From Halapricum salinum (lineage in GTDB: Archaea; Halobacteriota; Halobacteria; Halobacteriales; Haloarculaceae), in assembly GCF_004799665.1 (NCBI RefSeq), contig NZ_CP031310.1:2100887-2164886 (forward strand): a stretch of 64,000 nt of DNA. The letters are read 5' to 3'. Every line of letters starts with the position of its first letter. Positions within the stretch are counted from its first letter, which is position 1. Shown here one piece after another: positions 16,450-24,704 of the stretch. The notes beneath the pieces were generated by a model. It was not told where the DNA came from, made no database searches, and saw nothing but the letters and a program-made list of their open reading frames with translations. The position numbers and the translations under genes were made by a program.

Positions 16450-17268
16450 ATGGACGAGTGGCTGGTTGCGGTGCTGCTGGGGCTCATTCAGGGCACGCTG
16501 GAGTGGCTCCCGGTGTCGAGTGAGGGAAGCGTCGCGCTGGCGCTGACCGCGCTCGACGTCGGCGAGTCAGCTGTCGCAGACACGCAGTTCGCCCTCTTCT
16601 TGCACCTCGGGACGGCCGTCGCGGCGATGGTCTACTACCGCGCGGAGGTCGGCGAGCTGCTGGCCGACGTTCCCTCGTGGCGTCCTGGTGATTGGTTCGC
16701 GGCCGAGCAGGCGACGCTGACCTTCGTCGTCGTCGCGATGGGCGCGTCGTTCGCGACCGGCGGCGTGGCCTACCTCACGCTGGAGACGGTCGTCTCCTCG
16801 CTCTCCGGCGGGGCCTTCGTCGCCCTGATCGGCGCGCTGCTAGTTGGGACCGGACTCTTGCAGTGGACTGCACAGGACCGCGCGATCGAGCGGCGTACGG
16901 AGATCGATCTGCTCGATGCCGTGCTCGTGGGCGCACTCCAGGGACTAGCGATCCTCCCGGGCGTCTCCCGGTCGGGGACGACCGTGAGCGCACTCCTCCT
17001 CCGGGGCCATCCCGGCGAGGACTCGCTGCGGCTCTCGTTTCTCCTCTCGATCCCCGCGGCGCTGGCGGCCGGCGCGCTCGTATTCGTCGAGGTCGGCGTC
17101 CCTTCGATCGCGCCCGGTCCGGCCGCGCTGGCGCTCGCCGTCAGCGCGGTCGTCGGCTTTCTGACCGTGGGGGCACTGGTCGCACTCGTCAGGCGGGTCG
17201 CCTTCTGGGCGGTCTGTGTCGGGTTCGGGGGGCTCGCGGTCGTCGGTGGTGCGCTGCTGATCGTGTGA
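16450..17268 (+). CDS. uppP: Undecaprenyl-diphosphatase family protein (UppP/BacA)
   Basis: 272 residues from the ATG at 16450; an extended frame to 16393 is unlikely. Eight or so membrane spans. The two UppP signatures are present: GLIQGTLEWLPVSSEGS near the N-terminus and GLAILPGVSRSGTTVSALLL in the second half. In bacteria it recycles the lipid carrier for wall synthesis. In archaea, which use dolichol-type carriers, it presumably dephosphorylates polyprenyl diphosphates for glycosylation. The end of motif 1 reads EGS where bacterial enzymes usually have a His after Gly. Confidence 0.9.
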   Translation: MDEWLVAVLLGLIQGTLEWLPVSSEGSVALALTALDVGESAVADTQFALFLHLGTAVAAMVYYRAEVGELLADVPSWRPGDWFAAEQATLTFVVVAMGASFATGGVAYLTLETVVSSLSGGAFVALIGALLVGTGLLQWTAQDRAIERRTEIDLLDAVLVGALQGLAILPGVSRSGTTVSALLLRGHPGEDSLRLSFLLSIPAALAAGALVFVEVGVPSIAPGPAALALAVSAVVGFLTVGALVALVRRVAFWAVCVGFGGLAVVGGALLIV

Positions 17269-17344
17269 GATCGACCGAGATGCCACAGTATCAGCTACCA
17301 GAACCGTCGACGTCCGCCGGGACCAGTGAAAACCCGTGCGTGCG

Positions 17345-17437
17345 TCAGTCGCTGTCCAAGGCCAAGAGGTGGTCGATACCGCGCTCGTCGGCGATTACGC
17401 TGGTCGCGTCGAACCAGACCTGACCGACAGCGATCAC
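17345..17437 (-). pseudogene. C-terminal remnant of a PIN-domain (VapC-like) gene
   Basis: 30 codons, opening with a GTG that overlaps the stop of the next gene and ending at TGA (17345-17347). The translation contains FDATSVIADERGIDHLLALDSD, which looks like the last helix and strand of haloarchaeal PIN toxins (the pattern 'D..s.a....Gid.lLa.D.DF'). The first part of the domain with the catalytic aspartates is absent, so this is a fragment, not an active toxin. Confidence 0.5.
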
Positions 17438-17670
17438 TCTCGAATCCGCGTGCCGAGTCGCCGTGCGATCAGTGCGACGACCACCGTCATGACCGTGAAC
17501 ACGAGCGTCGCTACGATTGGACTGGACGGGGCCGTCGGTAGCGGAGCCGTCAGCAGTACGACGCCCGCGGTCAGGACGAGTGCGAGCAGGACGCCGACCA
17601 CGCCAGCGTACCCGAGGAGGCGATACCAGGTGTCGCCGTGGTCGTCCATCTGTCGTGGGTAGTGTACCAT
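17434..17670 (-). CDS. Small two-span membrane protein
   Basis: 78 residues from the ATG at 17670. A TATA-like TTTAAA on the minus strand (17695-17700) about 26 bp upstream fits a leaderless start there; an in-frame ATG at 17649 is the alternative. Two hydrophobic segments (YAGVVGVLLALVLTAGVVLLTAP and SSPIVATLVFTVMTVVVALIA) and a basic C-terminus. Function not recognised. It lies 44 bp past the 5' edge of the copper ATPase gene's 3' end and may be transcribed after it or independently. Confidence 0.7.
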   Translation of the reverse strand: MVHYPRQMDDHGDTWYRLLGYAGVVGVLLALVLTAGVVLLTAPLPTAPSSPIVATLVFTVMTVVVALIARRLGTRIRE

Positions 17671-17714
17671 GGGAGACAAATCGTCGGACGTCGATTTAAA
17701 CGGTGTCGGGATTC

Positions 17715-20108
17715 TCACTCGTCTGGAACCAGGGTTCGACTGGAGTTGAGCACGACGATGGTGCTGCTCGCGGCCATCGCGAGCGCGGCGAACAGCGGGT
17801 TCAGCGCCCCGGTCGCGGCGAGGGGGATCGCGACCGCGTTGTACCCGAACGCCCACCCGAGGTTCTGCCTGATCCGCGAGCGCGTCCGCTCGGCGACGCG
17901 AAACAGCGTCGGGACGGCGTCGAGTCGCCCGCCGATCACCACCGCGTCGGCGGCGTCGGCGGCCAGGGTACCGTCCCGGGCGAGCGCGATCCCCACGTCC
18001 GCAGCGGCCAGCGCGGGCGCGTCGTTGGCACCGTCACCGACCATCGTGACCCGGCCTCGATCTCGGAGGCGCTCGACAGCGGCGACTTTGCCGTCCGGCG
18101 GGACCCCGGCGAAGACCTCCTCGACCGCCGGGTGTGCCCTGAACCGGTCGGCCGCGGCGGTGTCGTCGCCGGTCAGGACCACCACGTCGCGGCCGTCAGC
18201 GGCGAGCGCGGTGACGACGTCCTCCCAGTCGTCGCGTGGCTGGTCGCTGACGACCAGGAGCCCGCGGCACCGCCCGTCCCAGCCGACCGCGACCGGGACC
18301 TGTCCGGCCTCGGCGGCGGCTGTCGCGGCCTCGCGGTACTGCTGTGGGATCGTCAGTCCGCGGTCGGTCAGCAGGTCCGGGTGGCCGACGACCGTCCGGA
18401 CGCCGTCGACGGGGCCGACGACCCCCCTGGGCTCGATGGAGACTCCATCGGGGACGGCGACCCCGGGACTGTCGTCTCCCGGTTCGCCTCGCTCCGTCAC
18501 CGTCGCGTTCCGGCCGCCGTCGGTCCGGGACGCGTCGCCGGCGTGGGCGACGACCGCGTCCGCCACCGGGTGGTTCGAGTATCGCTCCAGTGCGGCCGCC
18601 CGGTGGAGGGCCGCGTCGTCGTCGAGGCGGCTGTCGACGACCGTCATCCGGCCGGTCGTGAGCGTCCCGGTCTTGTCGAGGACGACCACGTCGGTTTCCG
18701 GCAGCGTCTCGAAGAGGGTCTCGGAGGCGACGACGACCCGGTCGGCGGCCGCGCGCCCGACGCCGACGGCCACGGCCAGCGGCGTCGCCAGTCCGAGCGC
18801 ACACGGACAGGAGACGATGACGACAGTGAGCCCGATCAGGAACGCGCCGGTCGCCGTCCCGCCGGTCGCGACGACGACGAGCGCCGCCAGTACGGCCAGC
18901 GTCGCCACAAGCGGGACGAAAACCGTCGCGAGTTTGTCGGCCAGCCGCTGTGCGCCGGGGCGTGCGCTCTGGACGTCCCACAGCAGGCCGACGATCCGAT
19001 CGAGCGTGCTCGTGGCCGCCTCGGAGACTTCGACGACCAGCGGACTGTCGGTGACGACTGCGCCGCCGGGGACAGTCTCGCCGGGCCGCCGTGTCACCGG
19101 GAGCGACTCGCCGGTGACCAGCGCCTCGTCGACGGCGGCGACGCCCTCGACGACCGTGCCGTCGAGCGGGACGCGCTCGCCGGGTTTGACCAGCAGTTCC
19201 GCACCCGGCTCGACTTTCTCGATCGGAACGGTCTCGCCGTCGCGACGGCGGGCCTCCGAGACGGACTCGCTCGTCAGCTCCGAGAGCAGCGAGACGGCGC
19301 TTCGCTTCACACGCTCCTCGTAGTAGTTGCCGGCGGTCACGACGAGGACGATGGCGATGGTCACGTCGAAGTAGACGTCGATGCCGCCAAGGAGCACGAC
19401 TGCGGTGCTGTATCCGTAGGAACCCAGGGCCGCAAGCGAGACGAGCAGATCCATGTTCGGCTGGCCGGCGCGGAGACTGACGTACGCTCCTCGCAACAGC
19501 GGGAACCCGGTGTAGCCCAGGACGATCGTACTGAACAGCCAGATCTGCCCGAGGAGGTACAGCCGACCGTAGGTCCCGAACTCCACGACGGGTTCGAACC
19601 CGAAGTGCTGGGGGTAGATGAACAGGACGTACCACAGCATCGTCATCATCCCGAAGAAGCCCCCGCCCAGCAGGAACCGGACGGCCGGGGAGTCGGGGTC
19701 GTCCGGGTCCGGATCGGACCGTCGTCTGGCCTCGTACCCGGCCCGGGAGACCAGCTCCGGAAGCGCCGATTCCTGGACGGAGTCGGGATCGTAGACGACT
19801 TTCATCGTGTCCGTCGCGTAGCTGGCCGACGCGGCCGCGACCCCTGCCTGGCGAGTGGCGGTGTCCTCGAGGAACAGCTCGCAGGTCCCGCAGTGCATCC
19901 CGTCGACCGACAGGTAGGCGACCTCGCCGTCGGCGTCGTCGACGTCGGCGGTATCCACTTCGTCGGCCGGGTCCTCGACGTCCGCAGGCGCCTCGTCCAG
20001 CGATCGAGCGACTGCCAGACAGCCGCGACAGCAGTACTGTCCGTCGACGTCGTCGCCGGTGATCGGCTCGGCCGGCAGGTCGAGTCCGCAGAGCGTACAC
20101 CCCGTCAT
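17715..20108 (-). CDS. Copper-transporting P1B-type ATPase (FixI/CcoI-like)
   Basis: 797 residues from the ATG at 20108. The N-terminal Cys-rich metal site has C4, C7, C26, C27 and C30 and is the type seen in oxidase-linked FixI/CcoI ATPases. It is followed by an HMA domain with GMHCGTC (C73, C76), about eight membrane spans, the A-domain TGES, the membrane metal site SCPCALG, the phosphorylation motif DKTGT and the hinge MVGDGANDAPAL. It exports Cu(I), or delivers it outside for cytochrome oxidase assembly. It overlaps the SafE-like gene by 4 bp and is divergent from the ba3 oxidase operon, which supports the assembly role. Confidence 0.92.
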   Translation of the reverse strand: MTGCTLCGLDLPAEPITGDDVDGQYCCRGCLAVARSLDEAPADVEDPADEVDTADVDDADGEVAYLSVDGMHCGTCELFLEDTATRQAGVAAASASYATDTMKVVYDPDSVQESALPELVSRAGYEARRRSDPDPDDPDSPAVRFLLGGGFFGMMTMLWYVLFIYPQHFGFEPVVEFGTYGRLYLLGQIWLFSTIVLGYTGFPLLRGAYVSLRAGQPNMDLLVSLAALGSYGYSTAVVLLGGIDVYFDVTIAIVLVVTAGNYYEERVKRSAVSLLSELTSESVSEARRRDGETVPIEKVEPGAELLVKPGERVPLDGTVVEGVAAVDEALVTGESLPVTRRPGETVPGGAVVTDSPLVVEVSEAATSTLDRIVGLLWDVQSARPGAQRLADKLATVFVPLVATLAVLAALVVVATGGTATGAFLIGLTVVIVSCPCALGLATPLAVAVGVGRAAADRVVVASETLFETLPETDVVVLDKTGTLTTGRMTVVDSRLDDDAALHRAAALERYSNHPVADAVVAHAGDASRTDGGRNATVTERGEPGDDSPGVAVPDGVSIEPRGVVGPVDGVRTVVGHPDLLTDRGLTIPQQYREAATAAAEAGQVPVAVGWDGRCRGLLVVSDQPRDDWEDVVTALAADGRDVVVLTGDDTAAADRFRAHPAVEEVFAGVPPDGKVAAVERLRDRGRVTMVGDGANDAPALAAADVGIALARDGTLAADAADAVVIGGRLDAVPTLFRVAERTRSRIRQNLGWAFGYNAVAIPLAATGALNPLFAALAMAASSTIVVLNSSRTLVPDE

Positions 20109-20911
20109 AGCGGCTGATAGTACGGTACGTCCGGGTACGGAAGGTCGACGCCGAACAGCATCAGGCCGTGAGCGAGCGGCAGGTAGCCGAGGACGACGAA
20201 GACGCCGCCCATCACCCGGTGCAGGCGCGTTCTGTGGCCAGCCGAGAGCGATCCGAGAGCCAGTCCGTACGGGAGCAGCGTCAGGATGGTCCCGAGGCCG
20301 AGCACGCCGAGTGCGAGCGCGCCCCGCACCGGGTCGCCGAGCGCGAGCGCGTAGAGGTACGCCGGGTACAGGATCGGGCACGGAAGCAGGGCGTGGACGG
20401 CCCCGAGGCCGACGATCCCCGGCGAGTTGACCAGCCGGTCGAGTCGCCCGGCGAGCACCCCGGTAAAGCGCCCGACGGCCGCGTTCAGTCCGGGCAAGAC
20501 CGACAGCGTCCCGGTCGCGGTTCCCGACCTGAGGTAGCCGACGCCGACGAGGACAATCGCCGACCCGACGACGATCCCGACGCCGCCGCGGACCGCCGAG
20601 GAGACGGGTTCGATCGCTGCCGCATCGACGGCGACACCGCCGAGCAGTCCGAGCACCGCACCGACCCCGGCGTACCCGGCCGTCCGCCCGAGGTTGAACA
20701 GGGCGTGCTGGCGAACGTCGCGAGTGGTGAGACGACCGTCTCGTCGCTCGCGGCCGTCGGTCATGCGGTCGGCGTAGGTCGTCACCAGTGGTCCACACAT
20801 CCCCAGGCAGTGAGCGCCGCCCAGGACCCCGATAACGGCGAACAGCAAGAGATCGACGTTCCCGGTGAGGAGTGCACCGTCCGCTGCCAGTACGACTGTC
20901 CCGGTGGCCAT
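20105..20911 (-). CDS. SafE/DsbD-like membrane protein linked to the copper ATPase
   Basis: 268 residues, about six to seven membrane spans. The signature GGAHCLGMCGPLV near residue 30 and HALLPCPILYPAYLYALA in the second half place it in the 'sulfite exporter TauE/SafE family' group (the DsbD_2/UreH-like fold) that accompanies CcoI-type copper ATPases in bacteria. The Cys and His residues suggest handling of copper or thiol groups during oxidase assembly (inference). It is coupled to the ATPase gene by a 4-bp overlap and is 1 bp from the small upstream gene. Confidence 0.85.
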   Translation of the reverse strand: MATGTVVLAADGALLTGNVDLLLFAVIGVLGGAHCLGMCGPLVTTYADRMTDGRERRDGRLTTRDVRQHALFNLGRTAGYAGVGAVLGLLGGVAVDAAAIEPVSSAVRGGVGIVVGSAIVLVGVGYLRSGTATGTLSVLPGLNAAVGRFTGVLAGRLDRLVNSPGIVGLGAVHALLPCPILYPAYLYALALGDPVRGALALGVLGLGTILTLLPYGLALGSLSAGHRTRLHRVMGGVFVVLGYLPLAHGLMLFGVDLPYPDVPYYQPL

Positions 20912-20912
20912 G

Positions 20913-21101
20913 CTACGTTCCGTTCGGGGCCGTGTCCGTCGGGGGTTCGTGCGGCGAGAGCGCGATCGCGAGGCTCGCGGCGATGAGGACGACGTTGAGT
21001 ACCGCGACGACGGCGATCAGTTCGTCGAACACCACGTACGCTCCGACCGGGGCGATCGCGAGGAGAGCCAGTAGGCCGACGACCCGTGGGGTCACGTTCA
21101 T
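20913..21101 (-). CDS. Small membrane protein at the head of the copper ATPase operon
   Basis: 62 residues with two hydrophobic segments covering most of its length and a short Pro/Asp-containing tail. It ends 1 bp before the SafE-like gene. A TATA-like ATTAATAC (minus strand, about 21121-21128) lies 20-25 bp upstream of the ATG, so it is probably the first gene of a leaderless operon. Function unknown, but position divergent from the oxidase operon suggests an accessory role. Confidence 0.75.
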   Translation of the reverse strand: MNVTPRVVGLLALLAIAPVGAYVVFDELIAVVAVLNVVLIAASLAIALSPHEPPTDTAPNGT

Positions 21102-21200
21102 GCGAGAAACCCATCGTTTGGTGTATTAATGCGTTGTGGTCGTTCCAGCACTCTGAGAAGAGGGATACTTATTATTTTGCCCAACATATCAGGGTGATTT

Positions 21201-21434
21201 ATGAGCGATGGGCCATCGTCGATCGAGGAGCGAACTGCACCCGTGACACAGCCCGAACGGAGTGTGTCCGCGCCGCCGGACCAGTCGGAACAGGTCCGAG
21301 AACTCACCCACGAGGAGTTCGACCCGAAAGGGACGCTGGCGCTGATACTGCTTTACTTCGTGATCCTGGCGGTCATGTGGGCGTTCATGTACTTCGTCGA
21401 GTTCCTCGGAAACGATCTCGTCGTCGTGGGGTGA
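21201..21434 (+). CDS. cbaD: Small subunit of ba3-type cytochrome oxidase
   Basis: 77 residues: a soluble N-terminus of about 45 residues and one C-terminal membrane span (LALILLYFVILAVMWAFMYFVEFL). In the Natronomonas ba3 oxidase a short single-span subunit gene comes first, before subunit II and subunit I; the same order holds here with a 6-bp gap to subunit II. An AT-rich promoter (CTTATTATTTTG, about 21167-21178) precedes it by about 25 bp. The symbol follows that organism's cbaDBAC naming from memory. Confidence 0.75.
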   Translation: MSDGPSSIEERTAPVTQPERSVSAPPDQSEQVRELTHEEFDPKGTLALILLYFVILAVMWAFMYFVEFLGNDLVVVG

Positions 21435-21440
21435 TCAGGC

Positions 21441-21941
21441 ATGCACATTCACGACTACGAGAAACTCTGGCTGGGCCTTTCACTCGTCATGATAGTCGGG
21501 TTCATCGCGACGGTCACCTACGGCGCGGTCGGTGCCGGCGTGGAGATGATCGACGACAGCGGCGACACGGTCGATCCGAACTCCCTGGCGGACCATCCCG
21601 AGTTCGGGGATCCGGGCGTCGAGCAGGTCGGCCCGAACGAGTACGACGTTCACGTCATCGCCCGGCAGTTCGTCTTCCAGCCCGACCCGATCGTGGTACC
21701 AGCCAACAGTACTGTCACCTTCTACGTCACGTCAGCGGACGTCACCCACGGGTTCGAGGTCGTGGGGACCAACGCGAACGCGATGGTCATCCCCGGCGAA
21801 GTAGCGGAACTGACTGTCGAAGTCAACGAACCGAACGAGTACGGCATCATCTGTCACGAGTACTGCGGCAGCGGTCACCACGACATGGAGGGATTGCTCA
21901 GAGTCGTTCCCGAGGACGAGTACGACGGAGGTGACCGATGA
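21441..21941 (+). CDS. cbaB: ba3-type cytochrome oxidase subunit II (CuA)
   Basis: 166 residues. One N-terminal membrane span is followed by a cupredoxin domain. The binuclear CuA ligands are visible: His in TSADVTHGFEV and the cluster CHEYCGSGHHDM (two Cys, His and Met). It accepts electrons from a blue copper protein or cytochrome and passes them to subunit I. It overlaps the subunit I gene by 4 bp. The short length with one span is typical of B-type oxidases rather than the two-span A-type. Confidence 0.93.
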   Translation: MHIHDYEKLWLGLSLVMIVGFIATVTYGAVGAGVEMIDDSGDTVDPNSLADHPEFGDPGVEQVGPNEYDVHVIARQFVFQPDPIVVPANSTVTFYVTSADVTHGFEVVGTNANAMVIPGEVAELTVEVNEPNEYGIICHEYCGSGHHDMEGLLRVVPEDEYDGGDR

Positions 21942-23707
21942 GTTCGCAGACCGGAACGCCGACGTTCGTGGATCGCTACCCCGAGGAAGCCAGCGTCGTC
22001 CGCCAGGCGTTCCTGGTGTCGTTCGTCGCGTTAGGGCTGGGCGCGCTGTTCGGGATCATCCAGGCCCTCCACCGGACGAACGTCCTGCGACTGATCGACT
22101 CGGCGGATTACTACACCGTCCTGACGGCTCACGGCGTGTTGCTCGTGATCGTCTTCACGATTTTCTTCCTCGTGGGACTGTACCAGTGGGCCATCACGCG
22201 CAGTCTAGACAGGCCCGCGGAGAACATCACGTTCACGCGGGCCTGGCTCGGGTTGATGTCGCTCGGGTCGGTGCTCACCGGCGGGACGATCCTGCTCGGG
22301 TTCGTCGACGAGATCGGAATCAGCGCTGACGTGCTCTTCACGTTCTACGCGCCGCTTCAGGCACATCCGCTGTTCTACACCGGACTGGCCGTGTTCCTGA
22401 TCGGGACCTGGCTGGCCGGCGTCGACTGGTTCCGGTCCTACCTCGCCTGGCGCGGGGACAACCCGGGCGAGCGCATCCCGCTGCAGACGTTCATGGTTCT
22501 CACGACGATGGTGATGTGGTACATCGCGACGATCGGCGTCGCGATCTCGGTGCTGTTCTTCCTGTTGCCGTGGTCGCTCGGGCTCATCGACACCGTCAAC
22601 CCGCTGTTGACCCGGACGCTCTTCTGGTTCTTCGGACACCCGGTCGTCTACTTCTGGCTGCTGCCGGCGTACCTGCTGTGGTACACCGTCCTGCCGAAGA
22701 TCGCCGGTGGACGGCTGTTCAGCGACCCGCTCGCTCGCGTCGTGTTCGTCCTCTTCGTGCTGTTGTCGACGCCGGTCGGCATCCACCACCAGTACCTCGA
22801 TCCCGGCATCGCCGAGGGGTTCAAGTTCATCGCGATGACCAACACGATGTTCCTGCTGTTGCCCAGCCTGCTCACGGCCTTCACCGTGGTAGCCAGCATG
22901 GAACACGGCGCACGCCAGCGCGGCGGCACCGGACTGTTCGGCTGGCTGAAAGCGCTCCCGTGGCGCGACCCGGCCTTCACGGGGATGGCGCTCGCGGGGT
23001 TGATGTTCGCCGCAGGCGGGTTCTCCGGGATGATCAACGCGGGGATGAACATCAACTACCTCGTCCACAACACCCTCTGGGTGCCGGGTCACTTCCACCT
23101 GACCGTCGGGACGGCCGTCGCGCTGACGATGATGGCCGGCACCTACTGGCTGTGGCCCCAGCTCACCAACCGGCCGCTGTACTCCCGTCCGATCGCACTC
23201 GCCCAGGTCGTCATCTGGTTCGGTGGGATGGGGCTGATGTCCAACGCGATGCACGTCTCGGGACTGTTCGGGATCCCCCGGCGGACGGCCGAACCGCAGT
23301 ACGAGGGGTTCGACTTCGCGACCTCCTTCGGCAGCGTCTCCGAGTTGAACCTCCAGCTGGCTATCGGCGGGTCGCTACTGTTCGTCTCGACGGTCCTGTT
23401 CCTCGGGAACCTGGCGCTATCGATGGGCACACCCACCCGTGACGGGCTCGGCCAGACGCTGCCGCCGGCACTCTCCGGTCCCACAGACAGCCCGGCGGTG
23501 CTCGACAACCTCCGACTGTGGACCGTTATCGCACTGGTACTGGTCGTCCTGGCCTACGCCCTGCCGCTCGGTTCGATCGTCGCCGAGAGCGGGCTGTTCG
23601 GCTCGGGCGGGAATCCGTACCCGGTGGTGATCGAGCCGCTCGTCGGCTGGATCGATCCCGGAGCCGTGATCGAGATATTCCACGATCTGCTGGAGGTGCT
23701 CCCATGA
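21938..23707 (+). CDS. cbaA: ba3-type cytochrome oxidase subunit I
   Basis: 589 residues, 12-13 membrane spans. The haem-copper core is seen: a low-spin haem His in TAHGVLLVIVF, the CuB region WFFGHPVVYFWLLPAYLLWY with His-Pro followed by Val-Val-Tyr, the tandem His in VGIHHQYLDPG, and the proximal histidines in LVHNTLWVPGHFHLTVGTAVAL. It reduces O2 to water and pumps protons. Overlaps at both ends (4 bp with cbaB and with the next gene) show one operon. Confidence 0.95.
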   Translation: MSSQTGTPTFVDRYPEEASVVRQAFLVSFVALGLGALFGIIQALHRTNVLRLIDSADYYTVLTAHGVLLVIVFTIFFLVGLYQWAITRSLDRPAENITFTRAWLGLMSLGSVLTGGTILLGFVDEIGISADVLFTFYAPLQAHPLFYTGLAVFLIGTWLAGVDWFRSYLAWRGDNPGERIPLQTFMVLTTMVMWYIATIGVAISVLFFLLPWSLGLIDTVNPLLTRTLFWFFGHPVVYFWLLPAYLLWYTVLPKIAGGRLFSDPLARVVFVLFVLLSTPVGIHHQYLDPGIAEGFKFIAMTNTMFLLLPSLLTAFTVVASMEHGARQRGGTGLFGWLKALPWRDPAFTGMALAGLMFAAGGFSGMINAGMNINYLVHNTLWVPGHFHLTVGTAVALTMMAGTYWLWPQLTNRPLYSRPIALAQVVIWFGGMGLMSNAMHVSGLFGIPRRTAEPQYEGFDFATSFGSVSELNLQLAIGGSLLFVSTVLFLGNLALSMGTPTRDGLGQTLPPALSGPTDSPAVLDNLRLWTVIALVLVVLAYALPLGSIVAESGLFGSGGNPYPVVIEPLVGWIDPGAVIEIFHDLLEVLP

Positions 23708-23928
23708 CGAAGACGACCCCGTTCGCCGGGACCCGGGGCGGCATTCTGGTCGGGACTGTCGTCGTCGGGATCATCGCCTTCGAGATCAGAACGGTCCTGG
23801 GGATGCTCTTCGGGATGGACGTCCCGCTGGAGCCGTACGCGATCGCCGTCCTCGTGGTACTCGGGGTGTTCACGTTCCTGGCCGATGTCCTCGGACGACT
23901 GCCGGAGCGAGCGAAACGGAGTGAGTGA
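23704..23928 (+). CDS. cbaC: Small membrane protein of the ba3 oxidase operon
   Basis: 74 residues from the ATG at 23704, which overlaps the subunit I stop by 4 bp. Two hydrophobic segments (GILVGTVVVGIIAFEIRTVLGMLFG and EPYAIAVLVVLGVFTFLADVL). Position matches the fourth gene of the haloarchaeal cbaDBAC order; the protein itself is too short for a firm family call. Probably a small structural or assembly subunit. Confidence 0.7.
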   Translation: MTKTTPFAGTRGGILVGTVVVGIIAFEIRTVLGMLFGMDVPLEPYAIAVLVVLGVFTFLADVLGRLPERAKRSE

Positions 23929-23929
23929 C

Positions 23930-24559
23930 GTGCACACCACGGGGTTCCGACCGCCGCTCTCGCGCGGACAGGGCGTCGCTGCTGCGCTCGTCGGAATGGT
24001 GATTGGCTACGGCCTCGCGGTCGATCCGGTCGTCCACTCGGCAGAACAGGTCCTCTATCCGCTCCTGTGGCTCGTCGCGAGTGCGATCGCGCTCCGGTAT
24101 CTCGTCGCGCCGCAGTTGGGCTCGCTCTCGCTCCGTAGTGCCGCCGCCGGGGTGAGCTACGCGCTGGTCTTGCTGTCGATTGCCGGACTCGTGGGTCCAG
24201 CGAGCGGTCACCAGGGGCTGAGCGTTCACCTCGGGATCCCTGGCTGGGGGCCGGCGGTGTTCTACACGGGGCCCCTGCTGTCGGTGTCGATCATCCCGTT
24301 TCTGACCGTCGGCTATCTGACGCTGGGGTTGCTGGTGGCCGTCACGATCGATCGGAGCTGGAAGGCGTCGGGCGCGGGACTGCTGGGAGTGTTCGCCTGC
24401 GTCGGGTGCAGCGCCCCGCTGCTGGCCGGCGTCGCCGGATCGGTCGGAGCCGGGTCGCTGTCGGCCACGCTCTCGCAGGCACAGTACCCCATCGCCACGG
24501 CGGCGTTTCTGCTCAGTATCGCGGGCCTGGGGCTGGCGCTTTCACGGATCGATCCGTAG
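23930..24559 (+). CDS. Polytopic membrane protein at the end of the oxidase operon
   Basis: 209 residues from a GTG that lies one base after the preceding stop, so it is surely in the operon. Six hydrophobic segments. A distinctive GVFACVGCSAPLLAGVAGSVGAGSL near the C-terminus holds two Cys in a membrane segment, a possible copper or thiol site. I know it only as a haloarchaeal protein without defined function. Context suggests a role in oxidase assembly or regulation. Confidence 0.75.
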   Translation: MHTTGFRPPLSRGQGVAAALVGMVIGYGLAVDPVVHSAEQVLYPLLWLVASAIALRYLVAPQLGSLSLRSAAAGVSYALVLLSIAGLVGPASGHQGLSVHLGIPGWGPAVFYTGPLLSVSIIPFLTVGYLTLGLLVAVTIDRSWKASGAGLLGVFACVGCSAPLLAGVAGSVGAGSLSATLSQAQYPIATAAFLLSIAGLGLALSRIDP

Positions 24560-24661
24560 CACCTCGCCACTGATCGCGAATACGCGCATGTTTCGGTGCG
24601 CCCGCACATCCGGAATGGCGACGCCGAATCGTGGATACAGCACGTCCCCTTCTGGTGAGAA

Positions 24662-24668
24662 TTTATAA
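24662..24668 (+). promoter_or_regulatory. TATA box before the first cheF gene
   Basis: TTTATAA about 40 bp upstream of the ATG at 24705, giving a leader of roughly a dozen bases. Confidence 0.5.
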
Positions 24669-24704
24669 CCGCTGGCGAACCTACGTTCCAGCAACGACGC
24701 CCTC

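Noticed and set aside
17703-20117. 804-codon plus-strand frame opposite the copper ATPase
   Set aside because: Antisense of a P-type ATPase with full motifs; composition is that of a GC-rich mirror frame.
21201-23707. Possible A-type aa3 oxidase
   Set aside because: Subunit II is single-span with a short CuA domain, subunit I has the B-type pattern and no subunit III is present, so ba3-type is better.
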